42,896 nt of DNA from Syntrophaceae bacterium UBA2280 (lineage in GTDB: Bacteria > Desulfobacterota > Syntrophia > Syntrophales > Smithellaceae), in the NCBI GenBank assembly GCA_002347685.1, contig DDWS01000017.1:1-42896 (forward strand). The letters run 5' to 3'. The position numbers and the translations under genes were made by a program. Position 1 is the first letter of the stretch, and the number at the start of each line of letters is the position of its first letter. Positions 25,053-33,253 of the stretch are shown in pieces. The notes beneath the pieces were generated by a model, which saw only the letters and a program-made list of their open reading frames with translations, was not told the DNA's origin and searched no databases.

Positions 25053-25610
25053 ATGAAAGAAGAAATATTTCAGAAATTCAAAGATGAGATGGAAAAAGCC
25101 ATAACTTCTCTGGAGAAATCATTCAGCAGGGTAAGAACCGGACGCGCATCTGTTTCGCTGCTCGATGGGATCAAAGTCGATTACTATGGTACGGCAACAC
25201 CGATAGCACAGGTGGCAACCCTTTCCGTACCGGAAAGCCGTCTGATTGTTATATCTCCATGGGACGCAACGGTGATCGGAGCAATTGAAAAGGCGATTCA
25301 AAAGTCCGATTTGGGATTGATGCCGTCCAATGATGGAAAGATCATTCGATTGTCAATTCCCCAATTAACGGAAGAGCGGCGTAAAGAATTGGTAAAAGTC
25401 GTAAAAAAAATGACCGAAGAGGGGAAGGTTAAATTAAGAAACGAACGGCGTGATGCCAACGAGGCGTTAAAAGATCTCAAGAAGAATAATAAAATGTCTG
25501 AGGATGAACTCTTCAGCTCGCAAGATGAAGTCCAAAAGCTAACGGATCGATATATCGAACAGGCGGACAAGATTCTGGCAAGTAAAGAAAAAGAAATCAT
25601 GGAGATATAA
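25053..25610 (+). CDS. frr: Ribosome recycling factor
   Basis: With EF-G splits the post-termination ribosome. 185 residues, the family norm. Signatures: the N-terminal helix with SRVRTGRASVSLLDGI and YYGTATPIAQVATLSVPE, then the helical bundle with RRDANEALKDLKK. ATG 25053 was chosen because AGGAG (25041-25045) lies 7 nt upstream; the ATG at 25047 is too close to it. A strong terminator follows (25632). Confidence 0.97.
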   Translation: MKEEIFQKFKDEMEKAITSLEKSFSRVRTGRASVSLLDGIKVDYYGTATPIAQVATLSVPESRLIVISPWDATVIGAIEKAIQKSDLGLMPSNDGKIIRLSIPQLTEERRKELVKVVKKMTEEGKVKLRNERRDANEALKDLKKNNKMSEDELFSSQDEVQKLTDRYIEQADKILASKEKEIMEI

Positions 25611-25631
25611 GCCTCAGCGAAGAGGATACTG

Positions 25632-25664
25632 AATGGGGAGTCGAAAGCTCCCCATTTGTTTTTC
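25632..25664 (+). terminator. Intrinsic terminator after frr
   Basis: AATGGGGAG (25632-25640) pairs perfectly with CTCCCCATT (25648-25656), loop TCGAAAG, followed by TGTTTTTCTT. It closes the rpsB-tsf-pyrH-frr unit, 23 nt before the uppS start. Confidence 0.85.
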
Positions 25665-25686
25665 TTGACACCATGCATAGATACCA

Positions 25687-26421
25687 ATGAAAATTGACCA
25701 AAGCCATTTACCTCAACATATTGCGATCATCATGGACGGAAACGGTCGCTGGGCACAAAAGCATGCGATGGGAAGGATTCGTGGCCACAAAAAAGGTGCT
25801 CAGGCGGTTAGGACGACAGTAACGGCGTGCCGGGAAATCGGCATTCCGTATCTTACCTTATTTGCTTTCTCATCAGAGAACTGGGGAAGACCTTCTGAAG
25901 AGGTCGATGCTTTGATGTCTTTGCTGGAAAACTACCTCGACAAAGAGGCAACCAGCCTTTCAAAACAGGAAATCCGGCTCAATACCATCGGTGATATCGA
26001 CCGGTTGTCGTCTGGAGTCAGACAGAAACTTATCGAAGTGAAAAGGCTCACAGCGGATCATCGTAAAATGGTCCTGACTCTGGCCTTAAGTTATGGCAGC
26101 CGCGATGAAATTGTTTTTGCGGTCAAAAAAATGATTTCCGAAAACCGAGAGGGCAGACTCGATCTCAATGCCATCGATCATGAGGTTTTTTCACGGTATC
26201 TATATACGAAAGATATTCCGGATCCCGATTTGCTCATTAGGACGAGCGGTGAATATCGGATCAGTAATTTCCTGTTGTGGCAGATGGCTTACACGGAACT
26301 TCACTTCACGAATGTTTTATGGCCTGATTTCAAAAAAGATGATCTGATCAAGGCAATTGCCTCCTATCAGCGCCGTGAACGCCGTTTCGGGCTGACGAGT
26401 GAACAAATCGACAGTCGATAA
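25687..26421 (+). CDS. uppS: Undecaprenyl diphosphate synthase
   Basis: Cis-prenyltransferase that builds the C55 carrier used for peptidoglycan, O-antigen and the L-Ara4N pathway of this window. 244 residues. The catalytic aspartate lies in HIAIIMDGNGRWAQ near residue 17; FAFSSENWGRP and the C-terminal LLIRTSGEYRISNFLLWQ are family hallmarks. No Shine-Dalgarno is visible before ATG 25687, and it follows a terminator closely; a TTGACA at 25665-25670 has no good -10 before the gene. cdsA follows after 24 nt. Confidence 0.96.
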   Translation: MKIDQSHLPQHIAIIMDGNGRWAQKHAMGRIRGHKKGAQAVRTTVTACREIGIPYLTLFAFSSENWGRPSEEVDALMSLLENYLDKEATSLSKQEIRLNTIGDIDRLSSGVRQKLIEVKRLTADHRKMVLTLALSYGSRDEIVFAVKKMISENREGRLDLNAIDHEVFSRYLYTKDIPDPDLLIRTSGEYRISNFLLWQMAYTELHFTNVLWPDFKKDDLIKAIASYQRRERRFGLTSEQIDSR

Positions 26422-26445
26422 CGTTTTTTTTAAAGAAGGATGCAT

Positions 26446-27264
26446 ATGGCGGGCAAAAACTCTAATCTGCAAAGGTGGGTGACCGGGGTTCCGCTGGCGG
26501 TTGCCATACTCCTGATCATCCTGCTGGGGTCTGTGGAACTGCTGACCATTGTGATAACCGGGATTGCTGTCATTGGAATCCTTGAATACAACAAAATTGT
26601 TTTCGGACCGGGTTTCCAGAAAGAAAAAATAGAAAGTGTTTTTTTTGCGCTTCTGATTCCCCCCGTTGTTCTTCTGGGGAACCCCTCCCTGTTGACCGCT
26701 GTGCTTGTTTTCGCGTTCATAATCGTTTTTATTGCTTTTCTATGGAAGGTAACAGAAAGCAGCTTTGAAATTGCATCCGTAGCCAAGGTGATATTCGGAA
26801 TTGTCTATATTCCGCTTCTGACTTCCCACTTTATTTTGCTTCGCAAACTCGATGAAGGGATTTACTGGATATTTCTGGTTCTGGTCATTGCGATTATTGG
26901 CGATACCGTGGCGCTGTATGTCGGGAAATCTCTCGGAAAAAGAAAGTTGATCGCCCTGGTCAGCCCGGGGAAAACTGTAGAGGGCACTCTGGGTTTAATC
27001 GTCGGGGCAACCATTTCGGCCTGTGTATTCGGATACTTCCTGATTCCTGATGTTTCGCTGTACCACTTCCTGATCCTAGGTTTTACCGGTGGTATCATTG
27101 GTCAATTAGGTGATCTTTGTGAATCCGCCATTAAGAGAAATTATGGTCTTAAGGACGCCAGTTCTCTTCTGCCGGGTCATGGAGGAATGCTTGATCGACT
27201 CGACAGCTTGATTTTCATCGCGCCGTACATCTATTATTATAAGATATTTGTGGTCGATTTATGA
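26446..27264 (+). CDS. cdsA: Phosphatidate cytidylyltransferase
   Basis: Makes CDP-diacylglycerol from phosphatidate and CTP at the inner membrane, the branch point of phospholipid synthesis. About 272 residues with some seven to eight membrane helices. The C-terminal signature is visible as KRNYGLKDASSLLPGHGGML followed by DRLDSL. AAGGA (26436-26440) lies 5 nt before ATG 26446; the earlier ATG 26440 overlaps that ribosome site and is less likely. The stop overlaps the dxr ATG. Confidence 0.95.
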   Translation: MAGKNSNLQRWVTGVPLAVAILLIILLGSVELLTIVITGIAVIGILEYNKIVFGPGFQKEKIESVFFALLIPPVVLLGNPSLLTAVLVFAFIIVFIAFLWKVTESSFEIASVAKVIFGIVYIPLLTSHFILLRKLDEGIYWIFLVLVIAIIGDTVALYVGKSLGKRKLIALVSPGKTVEGTLGLIVGATISACVFGYFLIPDVSLYHFLILGFTGGIIGQLGDLCESAIKRNYGLKDASSLLPGHGGMLDRLDSLIFIAPYIYYYKIFVVDL

Positions 27265-28430
27265 AAAATGTCACGATATTAGGTTCAACAGGCTCTATAG
27301 GCGTCAACGCTTTGGATGTTATTGCAAACCATCCAGAAAAATTTAAAGTAAGGGCGCTTGCGGCAGGTCGGAATGTCCGGCTTCTTGCCAGGCAGATCGA
27401 AGAATTCAAGCCGGATGTCGTTTCTGTTTACTCAAGCGAAGAAGCGTTGAAGCTGCAAAGCATTTTAAAGTCGACAAAAAGGATTTCAATTCTGTATGAT
27501 CAAACCGGGGTTCGGGAACTTGCGGCCTGCCCAGACACCGACATCGTAATTTCCGCAATATCCGGCGCGGCAGGACTGGAACCGACTTTAGCGGCAATCA
27601 ATTCGGGCAGAGATATAGCGCTGGCGAATAAAGAAACCATGGTGATTGCCGGTCAGCTCGTTACCCGGCAGGCCATAAAAAATAATGTGCGCATCCTGCC
27701 TGTAGATAGTGAACACAGCGCGATATTCCAGTGTCTGGCCGGGGGGCAGAACATTCAATCCCTGCATCGTATTATTCTGACGGCCTCCGGCGGTCCTTTT
27801 TTTAAATTGACAGCCAAGGAGATGAAAAAAGTAACATTGGATCAAGCACTTATTCATCCACGTTGGAAAATGGGACGAAAAATCACCATCGATTCCGCCT
27901 CCATGATGAATAAAGGACTGGAAGTAATTGAAGCAAAATGGTTATTTGATCTGGACATTGGGCATATCGATGTTTTAATTCATCCGCAAAGTATCGTGCA
28001 TTCGCTCATTGAACTGGTTGACGGATCCGTTCTTGCGCAACTGGGTATTGCGGATATGCGAGTGCCGATTGCTTATGCATTGACCTATCCGGAACGGATG
28101 CCAAGTGGTCTGCCTTATTTGAATCTGACCAAGGCAGGTCCGTTGGATTTTTATCCACCGGATATGAAAAAGTTTCCGTGTCTGCGTCTTGCCTATGAGG
28201 TGGGGAATTCCGGAGGAACCGCACCGGCTGTTTTAAATGCCGCCAATGAAGTAGCGGTTGACGCGTTTCTTAACAATAGAATCGGCTTTAACGATATACC
28301 GAAAGTAATTGATATTGTATTGGATAAACATGATGTGCAACACGATCCCTCTTTGGAAAACATTCTGCATGCGGACTGTGAAGCCAGACAACAGGCGCAA
28401 AACGTCATAAAAAAAATCATGAAAGGATAA
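27261..28430 (+). CDS. dxr: 1-deoxy-D-xylulose 5-phosphate reductoisomerase
   Basis: Second step of the MEP isoprenoid pathway, converting DXP to MEP with NADPH. 389 residues. The NADPH-binding GSTGSIGVNALDVI starts at residue 7; ALANKETMVIAG near 125 and PVDSEHSAIFQCL near 149 hold the metal and substrate residues; SASMMNKGLEVIEA is near 212. It is coupled to cdsA by an ATGA overlap and is followed by rseP after 4 nt, the common gene order. It feeds UppS and quinone synthesis. Confidence 0.97.
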   Translation: MKNVTILGSTGSIGVNALDVIANHPEKFKVRALAAGRNVRLLARQIEEFKPDVVSVYSSEEALKLQSILKSTKRISILYDQTGVRELAACPDTDIVISAISGAAGLEPTLAAINSGRDIALANKETMVIAGQLVTRQAIKNNVRILPVDSEHSAIFQCLAGGQNIQSLHRIILTASGGPFFKLTAKEMKKVTLDQALIHPRWKMGRKITIDSASMMNKGLEVIEAKWLFDLDIGHIDVLIHPQSIVHSLIELVDGSVLAQLGIADMRVPIAYALTYPERMPSGLPYLNLTKAGPLDFYPPDMKKFPCLRLAYEVGNSGGTAPAVLNAANEVAVDAFLNNRIGFNDIPKVIDIVLDKHDVQHDPSLENILHADCEARQQAQNVIKKIMKG

Positions 28431-28434
28431 TCTA

Positions 28435-29526
28435 TTGGTAACCTTAATTTCATTTGTCATTCTGTTGGGGATCTTGATTTTTGTCCATGAACTGGGGCAT
28501 TTTCTTGCCGCGCGGATTGGTGGTGTCGGCGTGTTGAAATTCTCGCTGGGGTTTGGTCCGAAAATATTCGGAAAAAGAATCGGAGAGACGGAATATGTTC
28601 TTTCCTGGATTCCTCTGGGCGGGTATGTGAAACTTCTGGGTGAATCCGAAACAGAAGAATTGCCGCCCGAAGACGAAAAAAGATCTTTTTTTAAACAGCC
28701 TACATGGAAAAGAATGTTGATTGTTTTGGCAGGTCCTGTTTTTAACTTTCTTCTGGCCATTTTTATCTTTTCGGTCATCTACATGCACGGGGTGCCCAAT
28801 TTAACCCCTGTCATCGGAGAATTTTCATCGGATTCGCCAGCCCTTGAGGCAGGTATGCAAACCGGTGATAAAATTGTGGCAATCAATGACAGGAAAGTAT
28901 CTTATTGGAATGAGATAAGTCCAATAATAACATCATCTAAAGGCACTGAACTGAAAGTAATTGTTCAACGTGATTCCATTGAAAAAGAAATTGTTGTCGT
29001 TCCACGATTATCCCAGACAAAAAATCTTTTCGGGGAAGAAGTGTCCACCTATTTGATTGGAATTTCACCGACGGGAGATGAAGTGATCGAAAGGAAGAAT
29101 CCTTTTGTAGCGGTTTTAACTTCTGTGGAAAAGACCGTTCAAATATCCAAATTAACCGTTATTTCTATCGCAAAAATGATTGAAGGCGTGATTTCTCCGC
29201 GGCAGCTCGGTGGTCCGATTTTTATCGCTCAGGTGGCGGGGGATCAAGTGAAAGAAGGGTTTATTCCTTTTATTCTTTTCATGGCTGTTTTGTCCATTAA
29301 CCTGGGTGTAATCAACCTGCTGCCCATTCCTGTTCTCGACGGCGGTCATATCTTCTTTTACTTGATCGAGATGGTGACCAGAAGACAAATTCCTGCGAAA
29401 ATCAAGGAAATTTCAACGCAGATCGGTTTAGTCGTCCTGCTGATGCTGATGCTTTTTGTCATCATGATTGATATTGAAAGGTTGAACCTCAAACCTATCA
29501 ACGATATTTTAAAGTTTTTTAAGTAA
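28435..29526 (+). CDS. rseP: Site-2 intramembrane zinc protease RseP
   Basis: Inner-membrane protease that cuts transmembrane segments of anti-sigma factors and remnant signal peptides. 363 residues: first helix carries HELGH at residues 18-22, one PDZ domain lies near 110-200 (E. coli has two), and the second metal ligand is in PIPVLDGGH near 300, followed by a last helix. The start is TTG 28435 with AAGGA about 7 nt upstream; there is no ATG alternative. It is 4 nt downstream of dxr. Confidence 0.95.
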   Translation: MVTLISFVILLGILIFVHELGHFLAARIGGVGVLKFSLGFGPKIFGKRIGETEYVLSWIPLGGYVKLLGESETEELPPEDEKRSFFKQPTWKRMLIVLAGPVFNFLLAIFIFSVIYMHGVPNLTPVIGEFSSDSPALEAGMQTGDKIVAINDRKVSYWNEISPIITSSKGTELKVIVQRDSIEKEIVVVPRLSQTKNLFGEEVSTYLIGISPTGDEVIERKNPFVAVLTSVEKTVQISKLTVISIAKMIEGVISPRQLGGPIFIAQVAGDQVKEGFIPFILFMAVLSINLGVINLLPIPVLDGGHIFFYLIEMVTRRQIPAKIKEISTQIGLVVLLMLMLFVIMIDIERLNLKPINDILKFFK

Positions 29527-29527
29527 T

Positions 29528-30214
29528 ATGTTGACTTTAGCTTTTGACACATCTTCGCGTACCGCTTCAGTGGCCATTTTAAATGGCCGGATCCTCGTAT
29601 ATGAAGCGGTCATGAATACAGGTGCGAATCATTCAGAAGTGCTTTTGTCTGCCATTGATGAAGCCTGCCGAAAATCTCGCTGCAGTATTAATGAGATGGA
29701 TTTTTTGTGCTGCACGACCGGACCGGGATCATTTACGGGACTGCGAATTGGTATCAGTACGCTCAAGGGCTTCATTCTGGCAACAGGAAAACCCGCTGTC
29801 GGGGTTTCTTCCCTGATGGCTTTGGCAATGAATGTGGACGATACCCGAGGCATCATTTGTCCGGTCATGGATGCGGGCAGGGGACAGGTTTATACCGCAT
29901 CGTTTTTATATGATAAAGATGGTGTTTTAAATCAAGTTGAACCTGAAAAAGCAGTAAATCCCGATAATATTGGCCAACAGCCCCGAAATACCGTTTTCGT
30001 CGGGGATGGCGCTGTTCAACATGCTGAATCGATTACTCAGCATCAGGAAGGTGCAATGATCCGGTCAAGATCGCACCAAATGATTCGCGGTTTTAATGTG
30101 GGAATTCTAGGTCAGGAGAAGTATCGTCGTCTTGACGATCCGCAAGCATCGGCTTTTTCACCCCTTTACCTTCGCTGTGCCGATGCCGTTGCCGCCAAAT
30201 CGATTTTTTCCTGA
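29528..30214 (+). CDS. tsaB: tRNA threonylcarbamoyladenosine biosynthesis protein TsaB
   Basis: Non-catalytic ASKHA-fold partner of TsaD, required with TsaE for the t6A37 modification of tRNAs reading ANN codons. 228 residues; the N terminus LTLAFDTSSRTASVAIL and the segment GPGSFTGLRIGISTLKGF near 68 are diagnostic. It starts 1 nt after the rseP stop. It ends 4 nt before the converging TPR gene with no terminator hairpin visible between them. Confidence 0.94.
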   Translation: MLTLAFDTSSRTASVAILNGRILVYEAVMNTGANHSEVLLSAIDEACRKSRCSINEMDFLCCTTGPGSFTGLRIGISTLKGFILATGKPAVGVSSLMALAMNVDDTRGIICPVMDAGRGQVYTASFLYDKDGVLNQVEPEKAVNPDNIGQQPRNTVFVGDGAVQHAESITQHQEGAMIRSRSHQMIRGFNVGILGQEKYRRLDDPQASAFSPLYLRCADAVAAKSIFS

Positions 30215-30218
30215 AGCG

Positions 30219-31124
30219 TCAAGTCGTATTTTCCATAAGGCCAAGCAATTTATAGACTTTTTTGTTGTGCGGGTTCAACGAAAGAACAAAATGCAACCTT
30301 CGGATGACATCGCTTTTGTTAATCTTGTCCGGATGTGCTTTAAATGTTAAATACTGAATATAGGAAAGATTAACATTTGTCTCCTCGTGAAATGGATTAA
30401 TGGACAGGGCCCTTCGGTAGGCTTCAATGGCCTTTGGAAAGTCTTTTTGTGATTCATAGACGGATCCCATGTTATTCCATGCGTCAGCGTGCCGCGGATC
30501 CAATTGAAGAACCTTTTCGAATTTTTCAATCGCGTCTTGGTAGTTACCCAGTTGGCAGTAAATGCGACCCAGGTTGTAGGCGGCCTTGATATGTTCCGGG
30601 TTGATTTTAAGAATCTTCAGGTATTCTTCCGCCGCTTCATCATACATGTCGTGACGATCGTACAAAACAGCCAGGCAAAAACGCGGGGAGGCTGCCTCGG
30701 GATGATTCAAGATGGCCTTTCCGTATTGGGCTACGGCACGATGGTAGTCGCCTTGTAATTCCAGAATGTGTCCGATATTGAGAATGGATTCCATGCAAGA
30801 AGGATCGATCTCCAGCGCCTTTTCGTAATTTTTCTTAGCGGAATCGAGCATATCCATTCTTTCATATACATAACCAAGATTATTGAAAGATTCCGGATTG
30901 TCCGGTTCGAGTTCCACAATTTTCTGAAAACATCGCAACGCACCGTCAAAATCTTCTTTATCCAGACAAAGAAAGCCTAAATTAACATAAGCATCGGTAT
31001 TGTTTTGATCTTTCTTAATGGTTTTGTTGTAATGTGACATGACCAGTTCATAGTCCTTGAGATGGACGTCCAACGTTTCTTTGGGTCTTTTCTTCTCCAG
31101 GAAATCTCTATCCGATATTTTCAT
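30219..31124 (-). CDS. Soluble TPR-repeat protein
   Basis: 301 residues made almost entirely of about seven tetratricopeptide repeats (for example AAYNLGRIYCQLGNYQDAIE near 195 and AWNNMGSVYESQKDFPKAIE near 229). No signal peptide or membrane helix, so probably a cytoplasmic scaffold. It is the last gene of a minus-strand operon, 27 nt after the AAA ATPase, which suggests it serves that ATPase as an adaptor. Only a weak ribosome site (GGGATGATGG) precedes ATG 31124. Function not recognised beyond the repeats. Confidence 0.85.
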   Translation of the reverse strand: MKISDRDFLEKKRPKETLDVHLKDYELVMSHYNKTIKKDQNNTDAYVNLGFLCLDKEDFDGALRCFQKIVELEPDNPESFNNLGYVYERMDMLDSAKKNYEKALEIDPSCMESILNIGHILELQGDYHRAVAQYGKAILNHPEAASPRFCLAVLYDRHDMYDEAAEEYLKILKINPEHIKAAYNLGRIYCQLGNYQDAIEKFEKVLQLDPRHADAWNNMGSVYESQKDFPKAIEAYRRALSINPFHEETNVNLSYIQYLTFKAHPDKINKSDVIRRLHFVLSLNPHNKKVYKLLGLMENTT

Positions 31125-31151
31125 ATAAGACCATCATCCCGAACGAAAGCA

Positions 31152-32624
31152 CTACACGTTTATTTTACTAAGAATATTATTTTTTATTTCATGCCAAAGA
31201 TGCACGGGGTCTACATCCGAAGATTTCGTCAAAGCAGGATTATTCTTGATAATCTGTGCGGCCCAGAAACCCGCTGATTTATTTGCGCTTTCAGGATTAA
31301 AGGATCTGACCTGCTTGAGAATGCTCTTGGGAATGTTCAGTTCAATGACATGTCCGCCTATCACGAGTTCATCCCTGTCCTCATTCGGGTTGGCCTCGTT
31401 TGCAGCTTGCGCAGGCGATTTGTCCTCCTGGAGATTGACGCCGATGGCAGGGGAGTCTTGTGTCTTTTCTTCATCAAGGGTACCGGAAGGTCTTTTGGAG
31501 GCAAAGGTGTTGGCTTCGGTGAAGCATTTTTCTTCCAGAGCATTGATTTGGTCCGCATCTTCAGGGTAGCTTTCGATCACGACATCCTCCTCAATCCATG
31601 GAGCGGCATCCAGGGCGTCATCATTTGTATTGCTTGCGACCACATCGGAAGGTGGGGCAGATGTTTCTTCCTGCTCAAAAAAAGAGGTGGCTAAATTGGT
31701 CAGATCCTTGAACTGATCGATATCGATCATTGCGGAAATCTCGTCATCCGTGAATTCGACATCCAGTCTGCTGCGCGGTTTTCGTTTTTGATAGGCTGTT
31801 TGGCTCAATTTCTGAAAACGCTCTGCGGTTTGCGTGACAATATCCGGAGTAATGGATCGAAACTCGTTGGTTTCTCCGGCCTTGAGACACAGTTTGCAAA
31901 TTTTATTGATCAAACGCGGAACTCCGTTTTCGGAATAGTTCCAGATCACAGGCAGGCAGTCATCCGTAAATATTTTCCGGCCGGCGCCAGCCAGTTTCAG
32001 ACGGGTTTCAATATAGGTTTTCAAAGCGGATTCAGAAGGCAGTTTATCTATACGACCATATGTTCCGATTCGCTGAAAGAGATTTGCCCTTTTAGGGTGT
32101 TCCAGCCTTTGCGCCAGTTCCATTTGACCTGCCAAAACCAATGTGAACAGGTTGTGCTGATCATCCTGCATGTTGGTCAAGAGCCTCAGATTTTCCAGAT
32201 TGGCTGGAGAAATGGAATTTGCTTCATCTATGAAAATGATGATTTTCAGGCCGGCATCAACGGCTTCAAAAATCAGTCGGTTGAATATTTCCAGTAAGGT
32301 ATATTTGTTTTTCAGATCACATTGCTTTCCGGTCACCTGGCCGATAATTTCTTTTAGAAGCTGCGGAAAGGAGATGGCGGGATTGGTGATCAGAACAACT
32401 TTATATTTTTGAGGTTCCAGTGCGTCCATAATGATACGCAGTGAGAGAGTCTTTCCCATGCCCGCATCACCGATAATCACTGCGAAACACTCGTTGCCCT
32501 CCTTAATTGCGTAAATGGTTTCAGATATCACATTTTCCATGCTCACGTGGCATTCCGCGTACATGGAAGGATCGGGCACATTGTCGAAAGGCGCTTTTTG
32601 AAGATTCCAGTATTCGCGGTACAT
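31152..32624 (-). CDS. ExeA/GspA-like AAA ATPase with acidic C-terminal extension
   Basis: 490 residues. The N-terminal YREYWNLQKAPFDNVPDPSM resembles ExeA/GspA and exosortase-associated ATPases. Walker A is GDAGMGKT at residues 52-59, Walker B IIIFIDEA at 128-135, and a sensor-like LVLAGQ lies at 162-167; an arginine-rich FQRIGTYGR follows. Residues about 300-420 are acidic and low in complexity, and the last 60 form a new small domain (WAAQIIKNNPALTKSSDVDP). The ExeA peptidoglycan-binding domain is not recognisable, nor is a membrane helix. GGGGAG precedes the ATG. No exeB/gspB or secretin gene is nearby, so its partner machinery is unknown. Confidence 0.85.
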   Translation of the reverse strand: MYREYWNLQKAPFDNVPDPSMYAECHVSMENVISETIYAIKEGNECFAVIIGDAGMGKTLSLRIIMDALEPQKYKVVLITNPAISFPQLLKEIIGQVTGKQCDLKNKYTLLEIFNRLIFEAVDAGLKIIIFIDEANSISPANLENLRLLTNMQDDQHNLFTLVLAGQMELAQRLEHPKRANLFQRIGTYGRIDKLPSESALKTYIETRLKLAGAGRKIFTDDCLPVIWNYSENGVPRLINKICKLCLKAGETNEFRSITPDIVTQTAERFQKLSQTAYQKRKPRSRLDVEFTDDEISAMIDIDQFKDLTNLATSFFEQEETSAPPSDVVASNTNDDALDAAPWIEEDVVIESYPEDADQINALEEKCFTEANTFASKRPSGTLDEEKTQDSPAIGVNLQEDKSPAQAANEANPNEDRDELVIGGHVIELNIPKSILKQVRSFNPESANKSAGFWAAQIIKNNPALTKSSDVDPVHLWHEIKNNILSKINV

Positions 32625-32637
32625 ACTTCTTCTCCCC

Positions 32638-32814
32638 TTAAGCCATGGACATTATGAATGGGTATTTTTGTCCATCGAGGTTTGCGGACACGGCTTTATC
32701 TCTTGCAGAATCTTCATGATTTGTCAAATACTCCAGAGAGTCTTTCATCTCAAACCTGCGTAGTTTTATGATTCGATAGCGGCGGCGTTTTTTTACAATG
32801 CTGATTTTATCCAT
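32638..32814 (-). CDS. Small basic protein, 58 residues
   Basis: An intact ORF that fills the gap between the ATPase and the 3-TM protein gene. Start ATG 32814 has a good GGGAGA 3-4 nt upstream; stop TAA is directly followed by the ATPase ribosome site. Half of the first 20 residues are basic (MDKISIVKKRRRYRIIKLRR), then comes an acidic/neutral tail ending YPFIMSMA. It could bind nucleic acid, acidic lipid or the acidic region of the ATPase; all of this is inference. Gaps of 12-13 nt on both sides fit a four-gene operon. No homologue is recognised. Confidence 0.6.
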   Translation of the reverse strand: MDKISIVKKRRRYRIIKLRRFEMKDSLEYLTNHEDSARDKAVSANLDGQKYPFIMSMA

Positions 32815-32826
32815 TCGTCTCCCGTT

Positions 32827-33099
32827 TCATCTTTTATGCAATAAAAAACCCACCATTGCCAGAAAAATAATGATTAGCCCGAAACCCAGATATAAAAATG
32901 AGGTGGTGGCAAGATTAGGATCGGTTTTTTCAAAGACGGAACCGATCTCAAAGATATTGCTCCAATAGAACAAAAAACCGTAGGTGATAAACAGTCCCGC
33001 TTTCAGATATCCGAAAAGCAACGCGATGGTCATTATAGCGAGTAACATCATTATTTGATGAAGCGAAACCGTAAATTCTGTTGATAATAAGCCTTCCAT
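32827..33099 (-). CDS. Small membrane protein with three predicted helices
   Basis: 90 residues from ATG 33099, with GGAGA about 6 nt upstream; an in-frame TTG at 33120 was rejected. Hydrophobic segments lie near residues 14-31, 33-50 and 67-86, ending in a basic LLHKR. No family is recognised. It is the first gene of the operon with the basic peptide, the ATPase and the TPR protein, so it may be the membrane anchor of that set. Its promoter region holds a TATAAT and a Crp-like site. Confidence 0.75.
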   Translation of the reverse strand: MEGLLSTEFTVSLHQIMMLLAIMTIALLFGYLKAGLFITYGFLFYWSNIFEIGSVFEKTDPNLATTSFLYLGFGLIIIFLAMVGFLLHKR

Positions 33100-33197
33100 T
33101 CTTGTCTCCTTTTTTCGCAACTATTGCGCCATATCTTTGTTTAATCCTAAATCGGCGCGATGTCGGTAAATGCCTATTTTTACCCATTATCCCACTC

Positions 33198-33203
33198 ATT
33201 ATA
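33198..33203 (-). promoter_or_regulatory. -10 element for the ATPase operon
   Basis: On the minus strand a perfect TATAAT, without a good -35 at 16-18 nt (CAGTTT at 17), which suggests dependence on an activator. A second possible -10, GATAAT, lies at 33191-33186. Confidence 0.45.
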
Positions 33204-33237
33204 TCGTGCGTTTTTACAATAAACTGAATAGTGAATA

Positions 33238-33253
33238 TGTGACGGGGATCACG
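33238..33253. promoter_or_regulatory. Crp-like operator TGTGA-N6-TCACG
   Basis: TGTGACGGGGATCACG matches nine of ten consensus half-site bases. It overlaps the stop codon of the Crp-family gene and lies about 54 bp upstream of the start predicted from the TATAAT, so it could act on the ATPase operon. Confidence 0.45.

Noticed and set aside
31152..32624. Type II secretion or transposition role for the ExeA-like ATPase
   Set aside because: No secretin, pseudopilin, GspB or transposase gene is nearby and the ExeA C-terminal domain is not recognisable, so a specific role was not assigned.
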